From Angomonas deanei (Eukaryota > Euglenozoa > Kinetoplastea > Trypanosomatida > Trypanosomatidae), in contig LR877168.1 of assembly GCA_903995115.1 (NCBI GenBank), positions 247,001-311,000 on the forward strand: 64,000 nt of DNA, read 5' to 3'. Made by a program: the position numbers and the translations under genes. Positions 42,455 to 53,071 of this stretch are shown piece by piece (the stretch's first letter is position 1; each line of letters begins with the position of its first letter). The notes beneath the pieces were generated by a model that worked only from the letters and a program-made list of their open reading frames with translations, made no database searches and was not told the DNA's origin.

Positions 42455-44011
42455 ATGATTCCTGGGCAAGATGTGAAGTTTTTATTAAACGTGTGTAATC
42501 GCATGACGGAGCGGCGGCTGCATGTGTACACGCCAGGCCTGCGACGGTCCGCCTCCGTCCTGCTCCTGCGATTCTCCGGTGAAACCCAAAGAACGGTAGA
42601 ACAGCTATTTGAGGGCCCACGAGATAGTTCCGCCAAACCGATGGATATTTTACAAACGTTAATGAAAAAAATGGACAATGACGCGCCCTCCAATTTGCAC
42701 TTGTTGTTTATGAAACGAGCGGACCGGACGGCGGATCGGTGGAGTGGTCAGATTTGCTTCCCCGGTGGCAGCCGTGACCCCGAGGACGTCGATGACTTTG
42801 ATACGGCCTGTAGGGAAGTGGAGGAGACGTTAGGCATTCCCATCCGCAAGTCGAAGGATTTTATCTTTTTGACTCGCCTGCGGGACTACTCGGTGCGTAG
42901 TCGTGTGGTGGATGGAAGAGGGCTGGTGCAGTCACGGTTTCTCTTTTTACATGTAGGGGCCATGACGCCACTCGTGCGGTTCGCCTCGCACCAGATTGAC
43001 GCCGTGGCGTGGCTGCCGCTGTCGCACTTATCCCCAGAGTACGTCCACTACGACGCGATCTGTCACCCATTGAGTTCGTTTGTGCAGTCCGACGATGCGG
43101 ACCGGCGTCTTATTCTAAAAGAATTATTCCCGTCGGCGTTTATCTTCTTTCCTAGCGTGTACATTGTACCACAGGAGGAGGGAGAGGCGGCGCGGCGGTC
43201 GTGGTCGGTGTGGGGTCTTACGTTACGGTCGGCGTGCGAGCTGCTAACGTTAGGGGACCGTCCTCCCATCGACTGGCCGCTGTTCCGCTCCAACAGTGCA
43301 TTACTCAATTATTTAGTGATTTACCCTTATCATGGGTACTATGAGCTGTCGTACCAGTATTATAAGGGGAGGGCCTATCTCTCGTGTCAGCTGCAGTACA
43401 TGAAGCACCTGGTGTTTCCAAATAACAATAATAAGGAAAATCGTACGTGGCGTAAGTTTTTTCACGGCTCCCGGATTGAGCGACGGTCCGCCATTCTTCC
43501 TACCCACACAGATGCATTGCTGTACCTAGTGCCGGAGTCCCTGACACCAGAGTTCACCTATGGCGTGCTACTGTTGGTGTGTTTGTGCGTCGGTCTCATG
43601 TACAGTGTTGCTAGTATTATCTATACCGTGGCGACTGCCGTCCGAATAGGATTGGGGCTGATTGACCCCGACAGAGTGCAGGAAAGACGAAAGGCGTACT
43701 ACGAAGCACACGCGCCGATCAGTGTGGAGCGGGAGAGGCGACGGTATGCCGAACAGGAAGCAGAAATAAAGGAGCCAGAAGAAAGTGGAACGAAAGTGGC
43801 GTTCGACGCCAGTGCGTTGCATCAGGAAGAGGAGCGACAGTACTTGCATGCGTCACCAAAGGCAACTGACAGTCCCGCAGCTGATACAAAAGACACTACC
43901 GCTGAGGAGATGAAAAAGGAAACTCCGCCGGAGAGCCAAAAACCGTCGGAGGAATATCTGTACGAAAACGAGAATAATTCTGTGGATGATGTGATGAAAC
44001 GGTATAAATGA
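42455..44011 (+). CDS. Membrane-anchored Nudix hydrolase, CoA-pyrophosphatase type
   Basis: 518 residues. The Nudix box is at 104-128: GGSRDPEDVDDFDTACREV then EETLGI, with the metal-binding R-E-x-x-E-E kept. CFPGGSRDPEDVD and TACREVEETLGI match the NUDT7/NUDT8/PCD1 group, which splits CoA into phosphopantetheine and 3',5'-ADP, and whose signal precedes with LLFMKRADRTADRWSGQ. The domain ends by about 230. A region of about 110 residues follows that is not known from NUDT7. A strong hydrophobic segment (about 370-397, YGVLLLVCLCVGLMYSVASII) anchors the protein, leaving an acidic cytosolic tail of about 110 residues. The membrane tail is not typical of the group. Substrate is inferred from the box alone. 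Confidence 0.8.
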   Translation: MIPGQDVKFLLNVCNRMTERRLHVYTPGLRRSASVLLLRFSGETQRTVEQLFEGPRDSSAKPMDILQTLMKKMDNDAPSNLHLLFMKRADRTADRWSGQICFPGGSRDPEDVDDFDTACREVEETLGIPIRKSKDFIFLTRLRDYSVRSRVVDGRGLVQSRFLFLHVGAMTPLVRFASHQIDAVAWLPLSHLSPEYVHYDAICHPLSSFVQSDDADRRLILKELFPSAFIFFPSVYIVPQEEGEAARRSWSVWGLTLRSACELLTLGDRPPIDWPLFRSNSALLNYLVIYPYHGYYELSYQYYKGRAYLSCQLQYMKHLVFPNNNNKENRTWRKFFHGSRIERRSAILPTHTDALLYLVPESLTPEFTYGVLLLVCLCVGLMYSVASIIYTVATAVRIGLGLIDPDRVQERRKAYYEAHAPISVERERRRYAEQEAEIKEPEESGTKVAFDASALHQEEERQYLHASPKATDSPAADTKDTTAEEMKKETPPESQKPSEEYLYENENNSVDDVMKRYK

Positions 44012-44212
44012 TAACGAATGCCGTTCATCCATATTGTTGTATTCTTCACATTTTTTTTTTTTTTTAAATCCAGCGGTTATAAATAAAGAAGGGTAATCCA
44101 TTGCTATCTTTTTAGAAGAGCTCAAGCGGTATACCCACATTCTTTTCTCTTTTACTCCTCCTTTCCTCAAGCAACCATCCTATTTTTCATTATTAGTATT
44201 CAACCCCTCGTC

Positions 44213-45859
44213 ATGGCGCTCTTTTTTATTCCGCGTCTATTGCTAGTAGGAGCCTACCTCTTCCTCCACCGACTGGGCGAGTTGCTGGTGTCATTGGTGC
44301 TCGTCCAAAGTACAAATAGTTATGTCGCCTCCCTTAGTTTTGCCAGCGCGCTGTCCTTCTCCGTTCTCCTCCTGTCGCTGACGTTGGTGAACAGTGCCTA
44401 CAATAGCAATGCCCTGACGCAGCGGGTGGTGTCTTCTTTTTTTGGAGATGGGAAGGAAGGGGACCCGGCGTTTCAATTCATGTTGGGGTCTTTTCAGTTC
44501 TGTTTATCGATTCTGTTGTTGTGTACGGTGGCGCTCTTTCCACTTTTTGTGGTATACTCCGTCGTGAAAGGTTTGCTCTTTCAAAAAAAGATTGACGGTG
44601 CAGGAAATGGGAAAGGTAGTGGTGGCCGACTGCGACGGTTCCTCTTGTTTACCTTTCTGATTGTAGTGGGGGTTCTTTGGGTCTACGTGAAATTCATTCG
44701 TGGCAGTGACAATAGTGATTGGGTAAACTCGGTGAAAAATGCCGCCACGAGGACCTCCAAAAAAAGCGAAGCCATCTTAAAAAAAAGTGTCCACTTCTCC
44801 GAACCACCGTCGTCCTTTTCTTCCCTATCGTACATCCTCGCAATTGTCTCCGCTAATGTTGGGGTGATAGGTGTAGCGGTGATGGGACTGCTGAGTGGTT
44901 ATGCCGGCATTACCTCCCCCCTTCAGGCCATCGTGCCGTTCCTCTACTGGCGAGGGAAGGTGGACCGTCTCCGTCAGAGTGCCCACACCTTGGCACGGCG
45001 GCAGCGGTACGTGCTCGGCATGTACAGTAAGTCGCAGAGGAGTGCCGCCCAGCAGCACTACGAGCACGCCGCCAGTCGTAACCGGGAAGGAAGGGAAGGG
45101 GGCGATGGGGAGCAGCCTCACGCCGAAAAGAACAAGAAAGGTTTACTGGGTTGGGTGCAGCGGGCGTGGCGGGGCTCCGGGGAGGTGAGTCTTGCCTCCC
45201 TCTACGCAGAGGCCGAGGCGACGCAGTACTTGGGGATCTCCCTCTCCCTCCAGAGCAGTGAGCTGCAAGGGGTCATCGCGGAGGCGGAGCGGGGCGGCAC
45301 GCTCCTCGGCCTGCTCAACTTTCTGTGGGGGGCGGCACTGCTAGTCTACACGGTGGTGAAGATTGTCTTCACGGCGTACAGCTTATACGCCGCTCGGCAG
45401 AGTGAGGAGAATATCGTGTATCAACTGATTGCTCGGTGGGGTGGCGAGGGGACTGGGATTATCTTGTTGGTGCCCATGCTGGTGAACGCGTGGTTGGTGT
45501 GCATGTCGATTCGTAGTCTGCTGCTCCTCTTTTTTCAAGTCACCCTCTCGCTCGGCTCTGCGGTGGTGACGGCGGACACGACGGCGGTGTTGCTGGCCTT
45601 GTGTATGAGTGTCTACTCCATCGGTCTCCTCGTCATGCTGCGGCAGTCCCTACCCGACGTGACCGAAGGCCTCTCAGAGAATCCTAACGCACACCACGTG
45701 TCGCATGTGCTGCTCACCACGTTTGGTCATTTACCCGTGTATTATTATCAGCGATTGAATGAATGGTGTTTTATGATTGGCTGTGGGGTGACGATTGTGG
45801 CGAGGAAGTTCTTCTTTGGGGACCCCGCGTCGATGGCGATCAAAACTGCTTCTGAATAA
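44213..45859 (+). CDS. Polytopic membrane protein, unknown function
   Basis: 548 residues with about nine to ten hydrophobic segments (for example 4-26, 38-60, 88-125, 140-163, 205-235, 365-385, 415-445 and 450-490). A hydrophilic central loop (about 245-340) is rich in R, Q, E and H with a basic KKGLLGWVQRAW helix. The layout (five or so helices, a long loop, then four or so) resembles lipid-transfer or scramblase-like membrane proteins, but no family motif is recognised. It lies between the membrane Nudix protein and a leucine-rich-repeat protein. The start is the first ATG after a clean pyrimidine-rich stretch (CTCTTTTACTCCTCCTTTCCTCAAG). Confidence 0.6.
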   Translation: MALFFIPRLLLVGAYLFLHRLGELLVSLVLVQSTNSYVASLSFASALSFSVLLLSLTLVNSAYNSNALTQRVVSSFFGDGKEGDPAFQFMLGSFQFCLSILLLCTVALFPLFVVYSVVKGLLFQKKIDGAGNGKGSGGRLRRFLLFTFLIVVGVLWVYVKFIRGSDNSDWVNSVKNAATRTSKKSEAILKKSVHFSEPPSSFSSLSYILAIVSANVGVIGVAVMGLLSGYAGITSPLQAIVPFLYWRGKVDRLRQSAHTLARRQRYVLGMYSKSQRSAAQQHYEHAASRNREGREGGDGEQPHAEKNKKGLLGWVQRAWRGSGEVSLASLYAEAEATQYLGISLSLQSSELQGVIAEAERGGTLLGLLNFLWGAALLVYTVVKIVFTAYSLYAARQSEENIVYQLIARWGGEGTGIILLVPMLVNAWLVCMSIRSLLLLFFQVTLSLGSAVVTADTTAVLLALCMSVYSIGLLVMLRQSLPDVTEGLSENPNAHHVSHVLLTTFGHLPVYYYQRLNEWCFMIGCGVTIVARKFFFGDPASMAIKTASE

Positions 45860-46030
45860 TTCCTGTGCCTACACTAACGTCTCTTGTAAACACGAAAAGT
45901 AATCACGAGCTTTTTCTTTGCCTATTCTTTTGACGATTCCCAATCCCATCAAAAAGAAAATGAACACTTCCCTCAACTCTTCATTTTTTATAGTAGAAAC
46001 TAGAAAATAAACAATCATCTTGTGTGTAGA

Positions 46031-48855
46031 ATGACTAGTGCGTTAACCACCGCACCCGATCCCTTCCCACCACGCCGTGACACCCGATTAGACAGTGTCG
46101 TTAGTTATTTAAGTGCCGGCACCAACCAGAGCTCCAATGACTTTGAGGCCAATGCGACAGTGTCTGGCGGCAAGGACGGCATGCGTCGAGAGTGGAACTT
46201 TCTACTGCACTTTCAACACAAGGCGGCACGACTGTCAATGCAAATGTCGCCCCAGTGGGAAATACGCTTTATTGACACGGAAGTGATTGAGGCAGCGTTA
46301 CGGCAGGCGGAGGAGAAGCCGATTGTGGTACCACCCTCTCGCATGTCGGTGGTGGACTCTGCGGCGGAGGTTTCCTCTAGCAGCGGAAAGCGAGGGAGCG
46401 AGACAGGCATGGCAGAGGACACTCATACAGAGGCGAAGGTGTCCATACCTCTGAGGTGCGATGTCTTTATCCCTTTCCTGAAATATGGAGACATGTCTGC
46501 GTTTGTCTCGGAGTCTAGAAATACCAACAATAATAAAGCTGGTCCTGTTGAAGAGGGAAAGGAGGAAAGTAGCGCCAAGGCCAAAAAGGCGGAGGAAGAT
46601 TTTAAGACGGGAGGCATCGAGGACAAGGTGTGGCTGGAAAATGTAGAGCAGGTGGAGTGGTTCTACTCGTGTATTCCGACAGAAATGACACTGCAGGAGT
46701 ATTGCATCTCTTGTGTGCAGTTTGTTGTCAAAGATCCTCAAGTGGTATCGGTGGACGGAGAACGAAATTTGAGAAATTTAAAAGTAGGGGAAAAAATGCG
46801 AACGTGGTACACTATCGCGGGGCATAAAATGTTTCATTTTTATTTCAATAGTCAAAACAAACATCATTTAACGTTAGATGCCATGTTCGCAACAGGCACC
46901 ATCGTTAATCAGCGGGGGTACCTCTTCATTATTCGCAGCGGTGACGAGGAGGATTTGAATAACTACATTCAAAAGTTTTTCCTTCCGTACTTCACCAAAC
47001 AAAATCGCATTCTTTTTGACGTGGACGTCAGTTATCGCAAAATGATATCGACGATGCTGGAGGAGCAGCAGCGGCACGCGGGGGAGCTGACCTACCAGGA
47101 CAGGGACGCGGCGGTGTCGGTCTCCCTTCCACTCTACGCCATGCGCATTCGACCGGACTATTCCCCCGTCAAAACCGTCGATGTGGGCTCCATTGCGTGT
47201 ATGACATTTGAGCTAAGCGTATACGAGCGACTCATCGACGACGCCGTGGTGGCGGAGATCACCGGGATGCCGAAGCACAAGGTAAACAAGGTGGTGCTCA
47301 CGCTAGATGTGGAGGACGTGGCGCGTATGGGGTATCCTAAGGTGATGTCCACCGAGCAGTACAGTGAACTAAAGACGAAACGTATTTTGGAGGTGTACGC
47401 GGACGCCAAAAGTATTGGCACGCCCACGTCGGTGCCGATGGGAGACGCACCGGTCGTAGTCGCATCGTCTCCTTCACTTATGAACCGTTTCACAGCGTCG
47501 CGAAAGGTATGTTTTCCTCCACGCTGGTCGGCAACTATAGTGTCACAGCGCTGTACTTGACCAGCCTCGGCGGTGGCGGGTTCGACACCCACCTGTACAC
47601 CTATCAGCAAATGCTCAGCAGTATTGTGTATTACCAGCAGAGTACCGTGAATAAAAAGATTAGCCGTCATGACATAGTTAACATTCGTCTGACCGAGCAG
47701 GACTTGCCCCGTGCCTACGCGAATGCACCGGAGGGAGAGCGAGAGGTCATGAACCGCCATTTGGACTTGATTAAGCTATCCAACGACGGTAGATGCGATA
47801 ACGCGACGGAAGTTCCTGTCCCGCCGGATGAGGGCGGCGTGGCCCCCCACTTGCCACCCGCGCTGAACAACAATGAACGGCGGTCGATGATGAGTGCCTC
47901 CGCGCTGTCGGACTCTGCCATAAAGAACCTTTTGCAGAATTACGTCTCCCAGGACAAGCGGCTGAGTGCTGGGAGTATTGCGGGGAAGCGGCTGAGTGAA
48001 CCGGAGATGGACGGTTCCACCAGTCAGATGACCATCACCGTGAGTCATATCCCTCGTCTGCAGACGGGGGAGGCGGAGGAGGAGGAGGGGAACGAGTCGG
48101 CGGAGGCTGCTGGGACTGACAGTGAAATGGGCTCCGTCTCCCCACGACGATCGGAGTCATCGGAGTTTCCGTTTGGCAGTCCCGCTGGGAAGCGTGGCAG
48201 TGCGGTCTCCTTCAACAGCGGGTATGCCAGCCCCGACATCCCCGGCAGTCGTCGCATTAGTCTCACCAGTGTGCGGGTGCCGTCGGTGGTGGAGCTCGAG
48301 GAGGCGCAGCGGGCGCAGGAGGAGAAGGCAGAGCAGGAGCGCCGGTCGCTGGTGTCACGTGTGCTGAACGAGGGAGAGGGCGGGCTGTACTTTGGGCCCT
48401 CCCTGCGAGACGTGTATCAGCGCTGCTGTGAGGTGCAGGGCTGCAAGCCGAATAGTTATCTCATCTCCAAACTCCCCACAGATGGTCGATTCTCGTCGCA
48501 GGTGGAGGAGGTGGACCTGACGGCGAGTTACCTTGGTCACCCAGGGTTTATCGCCGTGCTGCGGCTGCTGGATCATCTACCCGCCCTGCGCCGGGTACAC
48601 TTTAACAATATGTCACTCGATAACACCGATGTGGCGGCCATGTGCGACATGCTCGCATCCCACCCCACGCTGGGAGAGATCTATCTGAATGATAATCCGC
48701 GCATCACACTCCCATCGACCAAACACTTGCAGCGGTTGCTGGCGGAGAACCCCCGAATTTACGTGCTCACGCTGCAAGGGACGAAACTGGGACCGCTTGT
48801 CATTGAGAAGCTGGAGAGAGAGGCGAAGGAGGGGGCGCGTCAGTGGCCGCAGTGA
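46031..48855 (+). CDS. Leucine-rich-repeat protein, about 940 residues, one frame break
   Basis: The ATG at 46031 is used; a GTG 9 bases earlier is in frame but unlikely. The first 490 residues contain beta-rich, PH-like stretches (EKMRTWYTIAGHKMFHFYF, RGYLFIIRSGDEEDLNNYI) and no repeats. The frame changes near 47505: frame 1 stops at 47560 after non-protein sequence, while the next frame reads MFSSTLVGNYSVTALYLTSL. The change is in the sense of one missing base. After a serine- and glutamate-rich linker the end carries leucine-rich repeats: VEEVDLTASYLGHPGF, LRRVHFNNMSLDNTDV, LGEIYLNDNPRITLP and IYVLTLQGTKLGPL. This is the ribonuclease-inhibitor/tropomodulin style of repeat. A lipid- or cytoskeleton-scaffold role is possible; none is shown. 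Confidence 0.6.
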
Positions 48856-49043
48856 GTTATCCTCCACTGTTTTTTGTATGTATGTATAATAGTGGGTGAA
48901 ATATTTGCTTAAATTTTTTTTAAAAAAGCGTGAAAGATTTTTAGAAATTCACCCTTTCACCAAATAGAAAGAATGATTGACACCTTTCATTACTTCTATT
49001 CCGCACTTTTTTTTTTAGAAACAGTGAGAAGAGACGGTCTCCA

Positions 49044-49547
49044 ATGCTGCGCCGAACACCCCTCCGTCGACTTCTCTCGACGACAATCCCGAACACAGGG
49101 AGTGTTGCACGAGACCAGCTAGCCAACGAGCGAACCTGCTTAGCATTCCTACGCACCGGCATGACGTTTGTGGGGGCTGGCGTGGCCCTCTGGACCGCGT
49201 ACTGCTTTGCCTACGATGCCTCCGTCCCAACGAGTGTGCACCCTTCCCGCATGATCCCGGCTGTGCTGGGGTTCACCGTCAATGGTGCTCTATTCGCCGC
49301 CTACGCCATGCGCCGCTTCTTCACGATTCAACGATTATTAGAGGAGGGAAAGTTTAAGCTTGCCAAGTACAATTTATTGTTTGTGCTGTTTTCTACCTTT
49401 GCCATTACGTGTGGGGTGATGGCCTATGTGTTCAAGGTGGAGATGGAGGCGAAGCCAGGGTCGCAGGATGTACTGAAGGATGTGCTCAATGTGCGGCGAC
49501 ACCACTCGGCGGCAGAGAAGGAAAAGGAGCGAGGAAAGAAGTTGTGA
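49044..49547 (+). CDS. DUF202 (YidH-type) membrane protein, probably mitochondrial
   Basis: 167 residues. The family mark DQLANERTCLAFLRTGMTFVG (residues 24-44) fits DUF202's ELANERTFLAWLRTxLAL, best known from bacterial YidH and from the Vtc proteins of acidocalcisomes and vacuoles. Three hydrophobic segments follow at about 36-57, 71-90 and 110-130. The N-terminus MLRRTPLRRLLSTTIPN is a textbook mitochondrial presequence, so mitochondrial inner membrane is likelier than acidocalcisome. The tail is short and charged. Function is unknown for the whole family outside Vtc. Confidence 0.8.
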   Translation: MLRRTPLRRLLSTTIPNTGSVARDQLANERTCLAFLRTGMTFVGAGVALWTAYCFAYDASVPTSVHPSRMIPAVLGFTVNGALFAAYAMRRFFTIQRLLEEGKFKLAKYNLLFVLFSTFAITCGVMAYVFKVEMEAKPGSQDVLKDVLNVRRHHSAAEKEKERGKKL

Positions 49548-49712
49548 GAAAGTTGTGAATAGGAATGCTATCCTAATTTTTTTTTTTTTTGGTTTACTTT
49601 TTCGATTCGTTTAAAAAATATTTAACTAAACGACATGAAACAGATTCAATTATTCTTCTTCCCCCCTTTCCCCCTTTTACTGAATAGAAATTATAATAAA
49701 ACCTAATAGTGA

Positions 49713-51546
49713 ATGGAGTACGAACAACTCGAAAAAGGTTCCGCCATTATCACCCAGTCGGTGCGGACCCAAGACTTGGGAAACTACGTGGACTTGCTAG
49801 ATGAGGGTGTGCTCCTCGTCTCCCACTTCCTCTACCCCGAGAGTGGTGCCTCGGTGGCTACCATCTCTGATGCCGTCAAGTTGCTGCACAGCTCGCAGGA
49901 CTGGGAGAAACGACGGAAGACTGTTACTGCAGGAGTCCGCGGCGCGACTGGCGGAACAACAAAAAGCGTATGAGGCACACGCCTCGCAGTCCACCACTAC
50001 CACCACGACGAGCGCCAATCCTCCCGCGGAAGGGGCGGCCCCACCAGCAAAGACTGCCGCGAAGAAGAAACCAGAGGCCAAACCGGCGGCACCACGTGCG
50101 GTCAACACTAGGGAGCCCAAAGGTTATCAGCACTACATGCAGGACCCCAAAGTGGCGGCGCAGTCCCCCGACTACTTGCATCAGATCGACGTGGTGGAGG
50201 GCGCGACGTTGGTGGCGGAGCGATTTTGCATTATTCTCAATTGGATTTCGAAAGGAAAGTATATCGCCGACGTGCAGACCTCCCTAGACCCTCGTAAGCG
50301 TGTTTTGCAGGACAATGACGTGCTGCCGCCCCCACCGACACCGACCAACATGTTCGAGAAGTGTGCGCTGCTGGGGATACAGTACACCGACCGCAATCAG
50401 CGGCTCTCCTGCCTCACCATCACTTACGGCCGCGAGAGTCTTCTCTTCCGTGATGTGTGCTTCTTCGAGGATGGGCTCATCCTGACGATTCACCGCTATC
50501 TCGTCCCTCTTCAAGAGATGCTAGACCACCCGCAGGGTAGCATGGTGTCCCTCACCGTCGCCCAGCGGACGGAAAAGGTGAAGGAGAGCGTGCTGGATTT
50601 CTACGATGGCCTTAGTAAGAGTCGTATTAATGCGGTGAACCACACCTTGCCATTGCTAGACTACTCTTTTGTCGAGGTGACGGAGCCGCTGAAGCTACTG
50701 CAGACGGCGCCGACGGCAGGCAAGCGACACAACCCCCGTGATGTGCGGCCGCAGGAGGATCCGCGGTTTGCGCAAGGGGTGTTTCTTAGCGAGGCGACCG
50801 ACCCCACCGCGAATGCTGGCGGCGCGGGGAAGCGGACGATGATTAAGGCGAAGAATAAACGCGGAGAGGAAGAGGCGTATGAGTTTGACGGTGGAGAGGG
50901 GGACCGATTCGCCTTTATGCGTGGCACGGCCTCCGATAACACTGGAAAGAAGGAAGGCACGGTGGAGGCGCTAGTGGCGTCGGCCGCCACGGAGGCACAG
51001 TACGACGCGAACAGTGTACGAATTGCTAGCTGTGGTCTGTCGCAACACACGGAGCGACTCGTGCCGGTCTTACGTCGACTGGTGGCAAACGCCCTCATCA
51101 CCCTCACCGCGCTGGACCTCAGCGATAATAAAATATCCGTCCTGCCCTCCGACTTTCACCAGCTCCCGCTCCAAAAGTTACAGCTACACGGAAACTGCAT
51201 TACGGACTTCAAGGAGGTGGTGGACAAGGTGTGCCCTCTGCCGTACTTGGCGTTTGTCACGCTGCACGGTAACCCCATCGCTGACAACTCGGAGCAGTAC
51301 TGGCCGCTCGCCCTGCGCCATCTCCTCCGCCACCCCAACCGACAGGTGAAGCTGAAGTCGTTAGACTTCGTGATACTGACGGCGCAAGATTACAACGTGG
51401 CCGGGGCGCATGATATGTTTGAGCGAGGGGATGATACTCTACTGAAAAAGGCAAAGACGATCAGCAGCGGCCGACCGACCACGAACACGGACTTGTACGA
51501 AAGTAAGAAGATGACTGGCACGAGTAGAAGCACCCTTCGTAAATGA
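49713..51546 (+). CDS. LRRC51-like leucine-rich-repeat protein with one frame break
   Basis: About 610 residues over two frames. The first 69 residues (MEYEQLEKGSAIITQSVR to WEKRRK) are followed in the next frame by LLLQESAARLAEQQKAYEA; the change sits at 49917-49920, where one extra A in AAGACTG shifts the frame. An alanine-, proline- and lysine-rich linker follows, then a mixed domain (about 130-300). The C-terminal repeats LTALDLSDNKISVLP, LQKLQLHGNCITDF and LAFVTLHGNPIADNSEQYW, ending in LDFVILTAQDY, are very like LRRC51 (LRTOMT), a small protein tied to cilia and axonemes. The long N-terminal part is not found in LRRC51. A flagellar role is inferred and would mean the organism keeps a flagellum. 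Confidence 0.65.
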
Positions 51547-51811
51547 TGGATAAAATAAGTGTAATCAGCAGGATACATTTTTTTGTTCCGTTGCGTATGT
51601 AAATAACATGTAAACCTCTCTTTTTTTTTTTACAATGGCGATCCTATTACTGTTTGGACAACTATCCTTTGTTTTTCTTCCTCGTCAAAATCGAATCATT
51701 CTTCCTTCCACCACTTTTTCTTCTCTAAAAGTATAAATCCATCGAAACCCCTAGCGCCCCCTTTTTTTTAATAACTATACGTTTAACGATTACGATTATT
51801 CACTATCCCTC

Positions 51812-52474
51812 ATGAGCACCACGTGCGTTAGTTCCGTAGAGGCGTACACCAAGGCGCTGCTCCACTGCTACAAGCACCCCACCCAGCCGGTGATGGGTCT
51901 CCTCATTGGGAAGCGATTAGGGGATGAGGGCTGCTTCGTCAGCGATGCCATCCCTCTCTTCCACGCGACGCAGATGAACTACCCGCATCCCATGGTGGAG
52001 GTCGCCCTCGCCCACGCCAAGTCCGCGGCGACGACGCAAGGACTGTCCTTGGTGGGTCTGTACCTCGCGAACGAGCGACTGGATGACAAGTCCATCAACA
52101 GCCACGCGGCGTCGGTGATCGCGCGGGTGCGGAAAGATGTCCAACCCGCGTTAGTGTGGTTCATCCACAACGACACCCTCACCTCCCCGCCGTCCCGTCT
52201 GTCGGTGACCGCCTTTGTCTCCAAGAACGAGGCGGAGGTGGCGAAGGTGGAGGAACCGTCGGCGGCCGCCCTTTCCTTCGGGACGTGGAATAAGGATACC
52301 GTGCGGTTGGATGCCCTTCCGGCGGAGAGTGGTATCACCGCGGTGGGGGAGGCGCTCGAGGCACTGACGCAGTACGGCTTAGTGGACTTTGACGATCACT
52401 TAGAACACCCCGAGTTGAACTATTTGGTGCAACCACTGCCGGAAATTAAGGAGCGCAACCAACCTCGCAAGTAA
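51812..52474 (+). CDS. EMC8: ER membrane complex subunit 8/9 (MPN-type)
   Basis: 220 residues. EMC8/9 is a cytosolic subunit of the ER membrane complex, which inserts tail-anchored and multi-pass proteins. Family features are seen in order: AYTKALLHCYKHPTQPVMGLLIG (family YVKMLLHAAKYPHxAVNGLLV), DAIPLFHATQMNYPHPMVEVALAHAK, and LVGLYLANERLDDKSIN for the family's AGYYQANERxxD. The zinc-binding JAMM residues of active MPN enzymes are absent, as in all EMC8/9. Length is right (about 200-210). EMC8 and EMC9 cannot be told apart outside animals. Confidence 0.88.
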   Translation: MSTTCVSSVEAYTKALLHCYKHPTQPVMGLLIGKRLGDEGCFVSDAIPLFHATQMNYPHPMVEVALAHAKSAATTQGLSLVGLYLANERLDDKSINSHAASVIARVRKDVQPALVWFIHNDTLTSPPSRLSVTAFVSKNEAEVAKVEEPSAAALSFGTWNKDTVRLDALPAESGITAVGEALEALTQYGLVDFDDHLEHPELNYLVQPLPEIKERNQPRK

Positions 52475-53071
52475 AAATTGTCATCATCATAATAATATAA
52501 AAGGATTTGTTTAAAAAGAGAGCGAAGAGTAATAATAATAAGCAACGCTTTTCTTTCTTTTATATACAATGACGAATACTAACACCTATAATAATGATTT
52601 TTTTTTTTTTTTAATAGTTCCTTAGCACGTAGCGTTTGTGATGAAAGTTTTATCAACGCGTTTGGGACATATCTTCCCAAAAAACATTTATTTGACATAT
52701 TTCTCTCTTTTTTTTTTTAAAATAGTTAAGTATTAGTTTAGTATTTTTCTCCCCCTTTTTATCAATTTATTGATAGGCCAATACCCTTTTTTTTTTATTA
52801 TTTACTATTAATCTTTGTGAACTTTTTTTTATTATTATTTTTAAAACAAAAACCACTAGCACCATAGCATACTGATATATTTATTCAGCTTTTCATTCAT
52901 AGGCCATTTTTTTTGCGTTGGTGCGAAGTTATAACAGCTTTTCATTTATTTCGTTTTTTTTTTTCTTTGTTTATTTGCGAAAAAGTTTACCTTCACTGCG
53001 TACCTACCAATAGCAGTATTTGGCATATATAAAAAAATAATATAAAACCCCTCATTTTTCATTCAGAAATA
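52475..53071. other. AT-rich spacer before the giant ubiquitin ligase gene
   Basis: About 600 bases without a gene, with at least six T9-T14 runs and ATTATTATTATT-like patches. It ends CTCATTTTTCATTCAG with the AG at 53065-53066, five bases before the ATG at 53072, a good trans-splice acceptor. No tRNA-like fold or repeat family was found by eye. Confidence 0.5.
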
